A stretch of 64,000 nucleotides of DNA, taken from positions 4,984,749 to 5,048,748 of the forward strand of contig CM030938.1 in assembly GCA_018136815.1 (NCBI GenBank). The letters run 5' to 3'. The notes below the pieces were generated by a model that saw nothing but the letters and a program-made list of their open reading frames with translations, did not search any database and was not told where the DNA came from. The stretch's first letter is position 1; the number at the start of each line of letters is the position of its first letter. Origin of the DNA: Isochrysis galbana (lineage: Eukaryota > Haptophyta > Isochrysidales > Isochrysidaceae). Positions 21,399-33,404 of the stretch are shown here, piece by piece. Made by a program: the position numbers and the translations under genes.

Positions 21399-21583
21399 TA
21401 CGGGTAGAGCGTGAGCGCGCGTGACGGAGGGGGAGAGAGGGGGGGCGGAACGCACCATTTCTTGGCGAAGATTTTCGTCGCGTCAGGTAGCCCCCCCGGA
21501 GGTTTTTTATTGGGCATCGCGCCACGGTCAAAAAATGCAGCCCGGCCCTTACTAATGGTTAAAAAGCCCCTGTTTGACCGCCC
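21399..21583 (-). repeat. Dispersed repeat, inverted copy of 8138-8336
   Basis: Begins 15 bp after the LINE T-run and matches 8138-8336 in reverse complement over nearly its whole length (see that entry). Confidence 0.8.
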
Positions 21584-22477
21584 TAAAATATCCACACCGT
21601 GAAAATACCGAACCCCCCCCCGAACCGAAAACGACACCCTGTTAAATATCGGCCTAACACCGACCACCTCCCCTTTTTTTTTAATCGCGGGCTTGTATTG
21701 AGCATTGAAGTCGAGAAAAGAAAAGCTTCAGATGGGTCCTCTTTCGACGGAACGCGCCAGCTGAGCGGGAGGGATCTCCTGGGAGGGGATGCGGCCCCCG
21801 CCCGCCCCGCCCCCTCCCCCCCCCGCGCCCGCCCTTCCCCCTCCCGCCCCCCTCCCGCCCCCCCCCCCCCCCCCCCCCCCCCCGCGCGCAAGACCCCCCC
21901 CCCCCCCCCCCCGCCCGCCCGCCCGCCGCCCCCCCCCCCTCACCCGCCCCCCCTTTTTTTTTTCGCCCCGCTCCCCCCCCCTGCGCCCCCCTTCCCTAAT
22001 GGGCCCCCTCATCAACCTCCCGCCCCTCCCCCTCCCCCCCTCTCTCTCTCTCCCCCAACCTTCCCTCAACCTCTCCCTCGCCTCTCTCTCTCTCTCTCCC
22101 CCCCCTATCTCTCTTCTCTCTCTCTTTCTCTCTCCCTCTCTCGCTCTCCTCCCTCTCTCTCTCTCTCCCTCTCTCTCCTCGCGCGCCGCGGGCGGCGGAG
22201 AGAGAGGGGTGGGGGAGGTGGGGGGAGAGCGGGGGGAGGAGGGGAGGAGAGAGAAAGAAACAGGGGGAAAGAGAGAAAGGAGAGACGGGAGGAGGGAGGG
22301 AGGGAGAGAGAGACGGGGTGCGCGCGTAGCTGGCGGAGGCGAGGGGCGGTGGGGGAGGGGGTGGTGGGTGGGGGGGGGCGGGCCCGGGGGCACGGCGGGC
22401 CCGGAGGGGTTGGGGGGAAGGGGAGGTGGCAGGGACTAGTCGGCTCGGTGCTGCGCTCTCGCGCCACGACGTACCGA

Positions 22478-22521
<44 letters not shown>

Positions 22522-22623
22522 CGTCTCTCGTCTCTCGTCTCTCTTCTCTCGTCTCTCGTCTCTCTCTCTCTCTTCTCTCTCTCCCTGCCGAAGGATTCAG
22601 AGAGAGGGAGTTGAGGGTGCGCG
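21584..22623. other. Low-complexity region upstream of zinc-ribbon gene
   Basis: C runs (21838-21955, several over 10 nt), CT-rich tract (22036-22180), G-rich tract (22200-22420) and (CT)n (22480-22585). Long frames here are Pro- or Gly-rich artefacts. The (CT)n directly precedes the start of the next gene and may be its 5' UTR. Confidence 0.6.
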
Positions 22624-25600
22624 ATGGCCGCACCGCTTCCGCCCGCGATTGAGCGCATGCTAGGCAAGAAGAGCGCTCTGAGCAGGCCTGCGCCGCTGCC
22701 GCCACGCCCACCTGACCGGCTGAACGAGCCGAGGGCGGGTGCGTCTTCGGCGTACGGGGAGCGCACCGAGGGCGATCGCTCTTCCGGACTCGGCAGCTTC
22801 GAGACGGCGCTCGAGCGCGAGATGGGCGTCAAACTCGACGCGGCCGAGGCGCACGACGCGCTCGTGCACGCGAGGAGCAGCGGTGGCAGCTCGGCGCGAG
22901 GCAAGCGAGCCGCTGCAGACCTGGCGCCGGGCGCCGCCGACTTTGGGCTAGGCACCCTCGACAGCCGGGGCACCAGCGCGCTCGCCCGCATGCTTGGCAG
23001 CAGCTCCGCGGTCGGCGGCGCCCTTGCCGCCTACCTTGCGGGCGCAAGGGGTGAAGGCACGTCGTCGGCGACCAACTCTCCGGCACTGTCAGTGACAGGC
23101 GGCGATTGGCAAGGTCTAACATCATCTCTGGGCGCTGCCTTTGGATGCGACGACTCGGCGCTCGCGGCCGTCTCCTCTCTCGGCCTGACGCCGCTTTCGC
23201 CGCCTCTGCGGGCCATGCTCGGAGAGGCTCTCGCGGGTGGAGACTCGATGGATTCAAGTGAGTGGGTGGCGGGCGCGCGCTCGGGGGGCAAGGCCGCGAT
23301 GGCGCCGCTGGTGCTTCGTCGCTGCGCGCAAGCGAGGCCCCATTGGCCATACATCAGCGGCTGTCTGGGCTTGCAATCGGCCCACGTGGCAACCCGCGTG
23401 TTGCAGCTCGCGCGTGTGCGCCTCTAGCTGCTCACCGTTGAGGGACCTACCCTCCCCGTCCCCACCCTGCCCTCTCACAGCACGTGGCGAGCTACAACAA
23501 GCGGTGCTCACTGAGCTAGCCTCGTCGGCTCTAGAGATCCTCCAGCAAGAACAGGAGCAGGTCTGCACCGACCCAGTCTCTCGCGCGCGGCACTGCGCCC
23601 TGCAGTCCATCGCCTTCGATAGAGTGCCACCACCGGCGGAGGTCAATCGCAAACCGGCCTGTGATTGGAGACGGCATGGCCGTCAAGTGAACCGTGCACG
23701 CTGGTCGCGACCCTGCCAGCCGCGTTTGTGCGTCTTCGGCGCCCTCCACCGACCCACGTGGATAGGTCCTTCTGTGCACCAAAGCGCTCACCCCCGAAGC
23801 GCCCTCAACGCACGCCACTGCTGCCTTACCCCGCGCCCATGCTGTTGCGCAGGCCGAGATTCTGCCATCACTACCTCCGCTCCCATCGCCCTTTCTTGGC
23901 ATCTCGGGCATGGGCACCGACAGTGCTACCCGGAACACCGACGCACCCGCTTCTAGCTGCAGCGGGGTCAGCAGCAGCATGGGATCTCAGGCCAACGCCA
24001 TCCGCGCCTCCCTGGAGGAGCTGGGCCGCTTGACCCGCCCCATAGCCTTCAGCACTGACCATGGGGCCGAGGGAATTGGACATAACTCTTGCGGTGACGG
24101 TGCTGGCGACGCGGCCCCCGCCGGTGCGAGCTACCCAGGATCAGCGGCCACTGCAGCCGCGGCGCGCTTGCTGGCCGCGAGTGGAAACGGCGTTTCGAGC
24201 AGCGCCCTGGCCGCCTTGGGTGCGGCGGGCGCCGGGCTTATCTCAGGCCAGAGTAGCACCCTCTCCGTCGCCGAACGCCTACTCCTCTGCGGCCGGCTTG
24301 CCGGCAACAAGGAGCGCGTGCACCGAGCGGCACCGAAGACCCCGCCGCGAAAGAAGTGCGAGGCATGTGGGGCGCTCAACCCCACGGCACGTCAGTGCTG
24401 TTGCGCCTGCGGAACCCGATTCATCATCAAGCAAAAGAAGCTAGGGAGGGGCCGGCGAGGGGCCGGCGGAGGTCCGCCGGGGACGCACTCGTCGATGAGC
24501 GGGCCGGGGGACGATACTCTCTTGCCGCCATTGCAGGCTTGTGTGGACGACATGGGAGACGGCGGGGCTAGAGCGATGGCCGGTACCGGAGCGCCAAGCA
24601 TCAGCTCCCTGCTGGTGGGCGGCGGCGGTTTTGGAGGCGGGGGTCCGGGCGGCAGCGGCAGCGCGCTGGTGGGCTTCACCGACGCTGATCTCGAGAGCTA
24701 CGATGGTATCTCCGGCGACTGCCTCGGTGACTGGGGAAGTGACTCGGTCGCCACGTTTGGCATCATCCCGCGACCCGACTCGAGGGCCGGCTCGGAAGAC
24801 GAGCCGGCCACGGGCGCGGTGCAGGACGACCGCGGCGACCCCGAGGACCAACCGCTGGGGCCGCGCGTCGCCATCGGTATGGTGGGTGGCGACCTTTCTA
24901 GCACCTCCAGAGCTCGGACGCTACCTAGGGCCGGTGGCGCGGCCGGGTGGTCTGGGGCGGTGCGCAAGACTAAGAAGACGTGCCCCGCCTGCTCAACGAG
25001 CAACGACCTTCCCGCGCTGGCCTGCTCCTTCTGCGAGGCCAAGTTCTGCGTCAAGCAAACCGCCGACCTGCTTCGCGCAGCTGCGAGCTCCCTGCCAGAG
25101 ACCAACACATCCAAGGCTGGCGAAGCGGGTGGAAGCGGCGCGAGTGGTGGCGGCAACGCAGGCGGCTCCTCCAAGGGCGTCGAGACCAAGGTGGCGGAGC
25201 TCGAGGAGCAGGTGGAGACAGATGCCTCGGTCGTAGGGCCTAAATCCGACATAAGCTCCAAGGCCTTTGGCCAATTGCCGCTCGCCTCGCAAATTCAGGT
25301 ACGTCGCTCGGATAGCGGTGGCGCGATGGGCAGGGGGGCCGATCCGGCTGGCAATCGGCCTCGTTAGCGCGAGGCAGATGCTTGAAACCTCACATGGATG
25401 GGCCGTCGCCGTCGACCACCGCTCTCCTATGCCGCTCCCCCTCCCCCACCTTCCTTCTCCCTCTTCCCCCATAGGTGATGCAAGAAAAGGCGGCGCACCG
25501 CCTTCTTGCGCAGACTCTCCACAAGCATATGGAGGAGGAGCTTGCTGCGGACCCGTCGCTTGCCTCGGACCCCGAGAGGCAGCGGGAGCTCAGACAACTC

Positions 25601-27802
25601 GCGCAGCAGCAATTGCTCTACCAGATGGCACTCACGTGCCACGCCGCCGCGCCCGCCGCCACGGCGGATGTGCATTCGCCCTTCGGGTCCCTAGGTGCTG
25701 GCATGGGGCTGATGGGCATGGACGCTGCCGGTACGGCGCTGGCAGGCGTGCCCGGCGGCGCCATGGGCCCCGACGCTCGTGCTTGGGAAGAGGCGCTTGG
25801 TATCCTTTCCAACGGCGGCTTATCGCTCAGCGGGCTCGGCGCCGCCGCCGCTTCCGCCGCGGGGGCGTTCGCGGACATTTCTAGAGCCACGGACGGGCTC
25901 AGGTTGGCGGCCGTGGCGGCTGCGGAGGCCGAGCGGCAAATGTTGGGAAGGCAGGCCGACGGAAATGCGATGGCGCCCGCGACTGCGGCTCCGAGCGCTT
26001 CCTCGCCCAGTGCGGCCGCGCTCTTTTTGACAGGTGGCCCGGGGAGGGGAGAGGGGCTCGCGTCTGCGTCCGTCTCGAGCGCGTTCGCTACGCTCGAACT
26101 CCAGCTCGGGGAGCACGAGAGGCAAGAGGCCGCCGCCGCAGCCGCAGCCGCCGCCGCAGGATCGAAGCGCCGGCGGGATAAGGGGGGCCGTCAAGGCGAG
26201 AGCAAGAGCAAGAAGAAGAAGAAGAAGAAGGAGAAAGAGCGCCCTCCCGCGCGGGCGACCTTGGGGACCGGGGTGCCTGGCGGCTTGGCAGACGCCGGCT
26301 TGGAGGCTCAAAGGCGGGACAAGCAAGGACAACCCGGGCGTGCCGCTGAGGCTGAGGTGAGTTCAAGCGCGCAAAGAGGCGCCTCGCTGTCCTCAGATAG
26401 CCCATGCATCCCTGCATCTTAGTTACGCCTTACTAGGATGTGGCCCACTGCTGCACGCGCCCACCGACGCACTCGTCTCCCTACCTGTAACCCCCGGAAG
26501 AGTTCGCGCACGCCGAATGCCTCGGCCAAACGTCTTCTAAAACAGCTCGCAGATTTCAATCCCTCGGGATCCGGCGACTCCGCTCCAAACGTACTGCTGC
26601 CAAATGAGAAGGTTGCCCAAACAAATGGCAGCACTTGGGACGGCGAGTGGCTAAATTGGGGGTTCTCCGGCGCCGAAGCGCCTATAGGTCGCGGCGGTGC
26701 AGGCGATGCTGCAAGAGGTGTCATCCGAGAAGACCTCGACTTGATCGGCCTGGGAGTAAGGGGCGCGGTGGCCCCGAGATTAGATGCAGCTGACAGACGC
26801 GATGGCAAGAGTGCCCCAGCAAATGCGAGCGACATGGCGGATCTCGGCGACATCACTGGCGTCAGCTTCCGTCGCAATGTGTCCGTCTCCGCTGCGCTCA
26901 CACTCTCGCAGGGACTCGGCCCGCCTCCGTCGCAGGCGACCGATGCAAGCCGGAGCACCCTCGCGCCTGCGTCGGTGCAAGCTGGATCGCAGCAAACCTT
27001 CCGTTTGCCAGCGCCGCCATCAGCGCATTCTGAGTTAGGACCGACTGATAGTGGCGTCCGCTTCCGCCGCAACGTCTCAGTGGCGGCCGCGGAGGCCCTC
27101 TCCGCCATGACGGAGGAGCTTACCGCTAGCGCACCAGCCGGGGCAAAGGGTGCGGAGAGCGAGGCACGCGGCCAGGTCATACTGCCGAGTACTTCCGGGC
27201 CAGCTGATTCAGGGACAATCGCTCTTGCAGGGGTGACTGGTGGAAGAGCTAAAAATGCGCCGTCGCCGGCTCCTTTTGATGTGCCCGGTAGCGCCTCCAC
27301 GATGGGAACGAGAGCAGAGATGCCCAAGCCGCCCGAGTTTCCATCGTCCATCCCCCCTGCCAAGTCATCGCCGCTCATGCAGCCGGTGCCACCTCTCATC
27401 CCGTTCTCGCCGTCGGCGCTCTCACAACTGCCGGCTCCAGGCGCGCCTCAGCCGACCGCACAGCCTCCTGCCATGCAACGCAGACCCGCCATGCCAGCAA
27501 TGGCTGCTAGACCCCCCGCGCCTGCCACTATCGGTAGTGAGAAGGTGCTCGGTAGCACCGGCACAGTCTCCGACGACGACGATGACGAGCAACCACTGAC
27601 GACGCGTGCTGCACAGCTCATTCTCTCGAGCGGAGTCGGCCCGGCAAGGGGCGATTTACCCATGGCCGTGGACGCAAGGTTGGGCGTGGGCCCCGACGGG
27701 TCGGCACAAGGGCCTGCGGACGACGTTCACACAACAGCCTCAACGGGCAAGGAGGCTAGCGAGTCGGTGCCAAATGACGACTCATGCGCTTCCTACACAT
27801 AG
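22624..27802 (+). CDS. Large disordered protein with two zinc ribbons, five exons (predicted)
   Basis: Proposed exons: 22624..23257, 23481..23560, 23853..25298, 25475..26356 and 26501..27802. All junctions are GT-AG and phase-consistent, giving 1447 aa. Exon 3 encodes two similar zinc ribbons, KKCEACGALNPTARQCCCAC and KKTCPACSTSNDLPALACSF-C, each followed by an aromatic/basic stretch (RFIIKQKK, KFCVKQTA). This C-x2-C...C-x2-C pattern resembles UPF0547-type fingers. Exon 4 starts with a helical segment (MQEKAAHRLLAQTLHKHMEE) and has a poly-Ala and a poly-Lys (NLS-like) tract. Exon 5 repeats FRRNVSV twice, about 60 residues apart. The remainder is Ala/Gly/Ser-rich and probably disordered. A nuclear regulatory role is inference. 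The donors of introns 2 and 4 are the least certain; the exon 4 frame reads on to a stop at 26422 if not spliced. Confidence 0.65.
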
Positions 27803-28769
27803 CAGTTATTGGGGCGGTCCTTGTCACCAAGGTGTGCTCCAAGAATTCTGCTTGCTTCGTAGGTCTGGTTGCCGCGTGAAAATGTGTGCCATCGGTATCG
27901 CGAGATTGTACCACTCTTCACACAACCGTCGTTGTGGCCATTAGGTCCTCATGCGGCAAGTGATCAAATGCGAGTCGCACAAGCTTGTTGTAGGGGTTCT
28001 GCATTCGTCCACTACAAGGCACATCGATTGTGAGCACAGCATGACACGGCATGTCTGATATGCATGTTGAAAACATTGGCCTCGGATGACGGGGTTTGGT
28101 GCCGACGATAGGGACGGGATTCAGCCCCTCGTGACGGTACTTTTCGGGTGCGCATCGATGGTGGACATTTCGTAGGCGAGCTGCAAGCCTAGCTTGCATC
28201 TATCATCAGGTTGGATAGGACCCTCCACCTAACTAACGAACTCATCAGCACGTTTTTTAGTCGTGAGGCTGAGGTTCTCATATTCTCATTGGTTGCATTG
28301 CCGCGGTGTGAGCGATTTGAACGCGTCGTGCCTTGGGCTTATTGGTGATATCTTGCGATGTGGGTGGGCGTGTGCTTCCCTGTGGTCTCGTGGTGATTGC
28401 ATTCTGCATTTGCTCTGAGGAGGAAAGTGTATTTGCGTGTGAGCCAGCGTAACTATGGCTATATCACGGCCCATTCATCATGTGCTCAAATGTCAACTAA
28501 CGCTATCCTTATAACGGATAGCGGTAGGGCTAGCTAGGGTCATGGAGCGCGCGACGTTCCCCTCTTCTCTCATCATTCAGAACGCCAGCACGGGCGACCA
28601 GCCCATCCATGGAGACGCCGCTGTCGCCGAGGAATCGACCGCACCCAGACGCCCCGCGCCCCGCCTAGCCAGGTGGCGCAAGCCCCTGCGCCAACTCACG
28701 CATCCCCTTAAATAACACCCCGAACATCAAGCATCAAGGCATGGCAAGCTTTTCAAGCAGCCATGCTGC
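27803..28769. other. Intergenic region
   Basis: 3' side of the zinc-ribbon gene, then AT-richer sequence. A short perfect inverted pair (ATCCTTATAACGGAT) is at 28505-28519. No gene is recognised. Confidence 0.5.
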
Positions 28770-28980
28770 AGCACAACGGACGAAACAATTCCGTAATAGA
28801 AACTAGGGACCACGTCCACGTCCTTGTATTTGAGATTTTTTCACCGCGCGCACACGACTTTGGGGTCGTGAACCTACTCAGGCTGACTCAGGGTGCGTTC
28901 CTTGACCGGTATGTGGTGGAATATGTAATCGTCGAATTCCACTCTGTAAAAATCTCCTAGTAGTACATATCCCCATCAAC
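28770..28980 (-). pseudogene. Decayed LINE C-terminal fragment
   Basis: The minus strand at about 28980-28880 translates GDFYRVEFDDYIFHHIPVKE then RTLSQPE-stop, matching the LINE tail GDFYKVEYDNHPFHYIPVIE. Further left the match fades (ARGEKISN against VRGLEASN). In-frame stops show it is dead. Confidence 0.8.
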
Positions 28981-29030
28981 AACTAAGCTTATACTTAGTT
29001 CGCCCATGGGGGGGCACGAGCCCCCCCCTC
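28972..29030. repeat. Short dispersed repeat, inverted copy at about 60925-60968
   Basis: CAACAACTAAG, then ATACTTAGTTCGCCCATGGG and a G run, recur in reverse complement at 60925-60968. Possibly an element end; no target duplication seen. Confidence 0.55.
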
Positions 29031-29504
29031 TCTCCACTCCTCCCCTGCCATGGATGGGGGAGGAACCATCCATGCTCCTGGCACGCCTGATGGCTTGCCA
29101 GGAGCCCACTGCCCTGCTGACCCACTCTCTCAGTGGCAGGCTCGAAGGTGCGGGACTTCTACCGTCCCCGCTCTGACACTTGTGACTTCCAATAACCCCC
29201 CCCTCCTCTGCGCCAAAGGCGCGGGACTTCTGCCGTCCCCATTGTGACTGCCCCCCCCCCCCCCCCCCTAGGGAATACTTCACTGGGCTTTTCACATGCG
29301 CCTCCTGTGAAAAGGTCACACTGCTTGTGAAGAGATTGGGCCCCTCACGGTATGATTATTCTCGACCCCCTTCCCCCCGCCGAGTCCCCCCCCCCCCAGC
29401 CGCCGAGTCCCCCGCCCCCCGCCGAGCTCCCCCAACCCCTCGCCTCCCCCCTCCCACTCCCCAGCCGCCGAGCCGTCCCCCAGCCGCCCAGCGCCCCAGC
29501 TCCT
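29031..29504. other. Stretch without recognisable gene
   Basis: C-rich; a duplicated GCGGGACTTCTRCCGTCCCC block occurs at about 29150 and 29220. 29370-29500 is a CCGCCGAG-type imperfect repeat. Confidence 0.5.
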
Positions 29505-30021
29505 CTATCCGCCGAGCGCCCCAGCCGGGTTGATGAGCTGTCGCGCGTGCACACGCAGCGCGCCATCAATGACAGCGACTGTCGCAAGCGCGCTGACACG
29601 GAGTGTGACATCCAGCAGAAGCACGGCGCCGCCGGTCACCTGTGCGGCGGTAGTGGCGCTTTTCGTGCCGACGACACTAAAGGATAGGCGTGTGTAGCCG
29701 TCGCTCAAGAACTCGCTGCTGTAGACGACACCATTGAACGCGTCAGCACCCGCGTGGCCGAGGTGCACCAGCACATCGGTGCGCACATCGAGGTCGACCC
29801 ACCAGGTCTCGAGGGCGTAGGATCCTGTGTGCGCGTAGACGCGCAGCACAAAGGGATCGCCTGTGTGCAGCGGGTGTGTGGGCGGCGCAACAAACACGCC
29901 GGCAGTTGAACGCACGGTGGCGAGCGCGCCGCCGTACCACACAGGAGGCGCCACAAGGCGAAGCTCGCCCGCGACGGCCGCGAAGACAACCTTCAAGGCA
30001 CCGCCGCCAACGCTGAGCGGC
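29505..30021 (-). pseudogene. Orphan exon, TMEM132-like beta-sandwich domain
   Basis: A minus-strand exon starts at 30021 after TTTTTGCAG and reads about 170 codons to a stop at 29505. The segments GDPFVLRVYAHTGSYALETW, WVDLDVRTDVLVHLGHAGAD and GGAVLLLDVTLRVSA have the alternating hydrophobic pattern of cohesin-like domains in TMEM132-type surface proteins. No upstream exon is seen to the right. The left end runs into CCG repeats after QLINPAG, where an exon border may lie. Either one exon of a broken gene or a truncated copy. Family assignment is tentative. Confidence 0.45.
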
Positions 30022-31419
30022 CTGCAAAAAGTTTTTTAACGTTACACCAATACGTCCGCCACGTCCACGTACCCCCGTGCCCGCGCGCCCATCGCAGCAA
30101 CAGCAGGTGCCCTGTAGTTGATGCGGTCCTTGAGGCAATTCGATCGGGCGCGCAGAAGGAAGACGGCGAGGAGTACGAGGCTTTCTCATTCGCATGTGGC
30201 CACGGTCATCGCCAGATCGCCCAGAAGCTCGTCACCACGTTTGGCATTAACCCTCGAAGTAACATGTTTTGCGTGGAGCACCCCTCTTGGGCTTTGATGC
30301 TCACTCCCTGATTTGCCTCTCGTGCGCATAATTATGACGAGGAGACTCACAACTTGAGTATCAGTCAGAGCCCTTGGTCTACCGGTGTGTTTTGGGGCAG
30401 CTATTCCCGAGCCTTTTGAAGATACAGGATAGTTTCATTTTACCTCAAAAATAGACTACCCAAACGGTGTAATCACATGTCGTGAAAAAAAAGCCTTTCC
30501 GTATGCTGCACCCAGGGGAGAGTGGGGGGGGCGCGGCGTATGACATGGGCCACTCGCGGTGGCGCGCGCACCGTCAAGAAACTGTGCAGACGCAGGGAGG
30601 GTCATAGCTCCCCAGCGAGGTCTGCCCTCGTTGTGCCGACCCCTCTGTCGCACGTCTGCGCGCTGCTAAGTTGCCCTGGTGCCGACGCCTGGCCGTCCGT
30701 CCAGGTGTGGTTAGTTTTCGCCCCGTTTGGTTTAGTTTGTGTGGCTCTGTGTCCTCTGACTTTTTGAGTCCACTTGTTGTAGTCTCCCGTGTCTACCTTG
30801 GACCTAAGAAGCTCTCATTCTCACTCTCCCTCTCTTCCACTAGCTCGCTAGCTAGCCTCGTCTCTACTCTCCGACGCCCCGCGTCGCAATCCTCCGACCT
30901 TCAGTCTACCTCATCGCTCGTAGCGCCCGATGGCAGACACTCTCAGACCCGACTTTTACTATGATCTTTCAGACATCTTCCCGCAAGCAACAATCAACTA
31001 CCCTTTCACGACCGCGTCAGCTGCCGGCTCGATCGAACGGCCCTCTGCCTATGAGCCTGTAGTCATCGCGTGTTCGACACTGGACCGTCCCCGCGAGGGA
31101 CGTGCGGCAAATCCAGGCGTCTAGCTAGCACCTATTTCCATTGCGCTTGTCTCGCGTCCAAGTAGTTGATTGAGGATCCATTTGGCTTGGAGGTTTATTT
31201 TTGGCATGATTCTCGCAGTCAAAAAGGCCTAGTCCTAGGAGCTGGGGTTCCTTTTCCGAATCGCTCTTTAGGGGGATTTCCGGGTGTTTGATCCACTTAA
31301 GTCTCTTGCCCGTGCGCAGGTTCGTCCAAAGTAAGCGATCTACGGGGCGAGCTTGAAATGAGCGAAAACCTTGCCATGGATGGTAGCGCGAGGAGCGCTA
31401 GGTATATATAATATATATA
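30022..31419. other. Stretch with one small ORF
   Basis: No recognised gene. A 64-codon frame at 30930..31124 (+), starting MADTLRPDFYYDLSDIFPQA, follows a CT-rich leader and could be a first exon or chance. An AT-rich TATATATAATATATATATAG lies at 31403-31420. Confidence 0.4.
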
Positions 31420-31858
31420 TAGAAGCCAGATTGCAGGTTGGCTTAAACAAACACCAACAACAACTAGGCGGCAGGAACCGAATCCGACCACTAAATAATC
31501 GCCCGGCAACGCCTTAACACACCCCACCACGAAACGAGAAACAACCGAAGGCAAAGGCAAACGCAAACGGCATCTGACCAAAAAAAAAGGCCTTTGCGAA
31601 GACAGACGCATTGAAAACCGGTAGCCCGGTGGCGCAGGAGCAGGAGGGAGAAAGAAGGGGACTAGACCACCGGGGACCGGGACACGCCGCCTGCCCCCGA
31701 AAAGCCCCATTCAGCGAGCCCCTACGTAGTGCACGAGGGGGCGAGCCGTGAGGCGTGAGGCGGGTGGAGGGAGTGGGAAGGGACGCGGGCGTGGGGCTGC
31801 TGCGAGAAGGTTTGTGCAAAGCCGCGCGCGCGTGTGGTGAGGATAATAAGAAGTTTTT
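31420..31858 (+). mobile_element. LINE 3' UTR fragment
   Basis: 31610-31858 aligns with the 3' UTRs at 21230-21384 and 63340-63500. Shared words are CCGGTAGCCCG, CACGCCGCCTGCC, TAGTGCACGAGGGGGCGAGC and the terminal TAAGAAGTTTTTTG. It is 5'-truncated, as LINE insertions usually are; the left limit is uncertain. Confidence 0.8.
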
Positions 31859-32432
31859 TGTTCTTGAGCCTGCCTCACCCTCCCGGAGAGCCGAAATCTG
31901 CGGCGGAGGTGCTGCTTCTGCGCCGTTCGTTGATTCGTTGCGTTGCAGTTGCAGCTCAGGCTTGGGACGACAGCGCGTCCGCGCGTCCCCAACCAAACCC
32001 CAAACCCACCTCGCAGCTCTCGCAACCACACTGCGACTGCCACTGCCACTGCCACTCGAGTGAGGCGGTAACGGCTCTGCGGCAAGTGAAGTAGGTGCCG
32101 CAGAGGCAAAGGTGGAGCCGCGAGGGCTGTGCGGGGAGTGCATTTGAGTGCAGTTGTCAGTTGTCGTTGTCTTGTCGGGCGCCTCCTCCTCCGCCATCTG
32201 CATCTGGCTCACAAACAACCTCGTGCTCCTCGTTGACCCTCTGCGCCGCCTCAGCTCCATCGAGGGTCGTCGACGCGCTCATCCTTCCGGTTGCTGGGTC
32301 GCAACGGAGGCAATGATACCGGGGTGGGCCCTCTCGTCGGCAGACCATTGTCACGTACGGTAGATCTACTCTACTAAAGTACTCGTAGGGATGTACATGT
32401 ACCTTCCTTTCCCTCTCTCTCTCTTACCTGGA
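31859..32432. other. Stretch without recognisable gene
   Basis: A short (ACTGCC)n run at 32030-32055; otherwise unremarkable. Frames on both strands lack domains. Confidence 0.5.
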
Positions 32433-32613
32433 TGGGAAATACAAATACGGTGCTGGGGCCTGCAAATACAGCCAAATACATATGTATTAGGCCTGAGGCC
32501 AAATACATTTCAAATACATTCGAGGCCTACAACCCAGGACGCGCTTCAAATACAGCCAAATACTTATGTATTTGGCCTCTGGCCAATTAAGTACGGTCAA
32601 CACGTATTTCCCA
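32433..32613. mobile_element. 181-bp MITE-like element rich in AAATAC
   Basis: Ends are a perfect 10-bp inverted repeat, TGGGAAATAC and GTATTTCCCA. The interior has a 31-bp direct repeat at about 32464 and 32551 (AAATACAGCCAAATAC, then WTATGTATTWGGCCT) and AAATACA words throughout. No target duplication is clear and there is no coding capacity. Confidence 0.6.
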
Positions 32614-32924
32614 TATACAAGGCTCTCTTCCCTCCCTTACTTCTCGTCATCACTCTCCGTCCATCCTCATCTCTCTCTCATCCCTTCCACGCTGCTCACA
32701 AGGGTGGGGCTCGGCCCGGATGCAGTCCCCCCCCTCACTCAGCATCCCGCTCAGAGCGTGCACGCCAGCGTGCCGCCGGACGTGTGAGCTCCCGCGCGTG
32801 ACGGTAGTCTCTCCGTTCGAGTCTGAGCTGCACGTGTCTGCCTCACCGCCTCGAACGTAGTCCTACTAGAAGAATCAGACTGCAGTGTACTCACGCAATC
32901 CTCTTTCGCTGACGCGTTCCACTC

Positions 32925-33404
32925 ATGCAACTTGCAGGAATGATCATGCCGCGCCGCCTCGCCGTCAATCCGCTCGCACCTCTCCTCATCACATCGTCCA
33001 TGATGGACTGGCCGGCCTGGCCAAGCAACATGCCCATGGTGGACACGGGCGATGTCTGGTCGCGACTCCCTGAAGCACAGCTGCCGATGATGAAGGAGAC
33101 CCCCACTGGATACCAGGTTCAATTCGCAGCTGCGGGCATCAAACCGAGCGACCTACGCGTGACGATCGATAACAACATCCTTAAAGTTCAAGGAGAGAGC
33201 AAGAGTGAGCATGACGGCTGGGAGTACACAAGCTCCATCGAACGTTCCATTCAGCTGCCAAAGAACATCGATGCCACCGCCATTGAAGCAATCTCCGATC
33301 ACGGCATGCTCTGCATCAGCGTCCCCAAGATGGAGCTTCAGGCAAGCGAAGCTCCTCGCCTCATTCCAATCAAGCCTGCACCTTCCTCTCCGACAAAGAA
33401 GTGA
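32925..33404 (+). CDS. Small heat-shock protein (Hsp20/alpha-crystallin)
   Basis: 159 codons. A chaperone that binds unfolding proteins as oligomers. The alpha-crystallin domain covers residues about 57-140: MKETPTGYQVQFAAAGIKPS, then DLRVTIDNNILKVQGESKSE, the SIERSIQLPKNID strand pair, and the closing GMLCISVPK, which corresponds to the G-x-L-x-I-x-V-P-K signature. A short variable N-terminus and a C-terminal LIPIKPA, fitting the I-x-I oligomer tail, are present. Of the close Met codons (32925, 32940, 32946), the later ones follow TTGCAG, so a 5' intron ending there is possible. I see no clear heat-shock element in the 300 bp upstream. Confidence 0.92.
   Translation: MQLAGMIMPRRLAVNPLAPLLITSSMMDWPAWPSNMPMVDTGDVWSRLPEAQLPMMKETPTGYQVQFAAAGIKPSDLRVTIDNNILKVQGESKSEHDGWEYTSSIERSIQLPKNIDATAIEAISDHGMLCISVPKMELQASEAPRLIPIKPAPSSPTKK

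Noticed and set aside
21599-22663. 354-codon Pro/Ser-rich plus-strand frame and its antisense counterparts
   Set aside because: Encoded by C runs and (CT)n; no domain, and frames on both strands are equally long.
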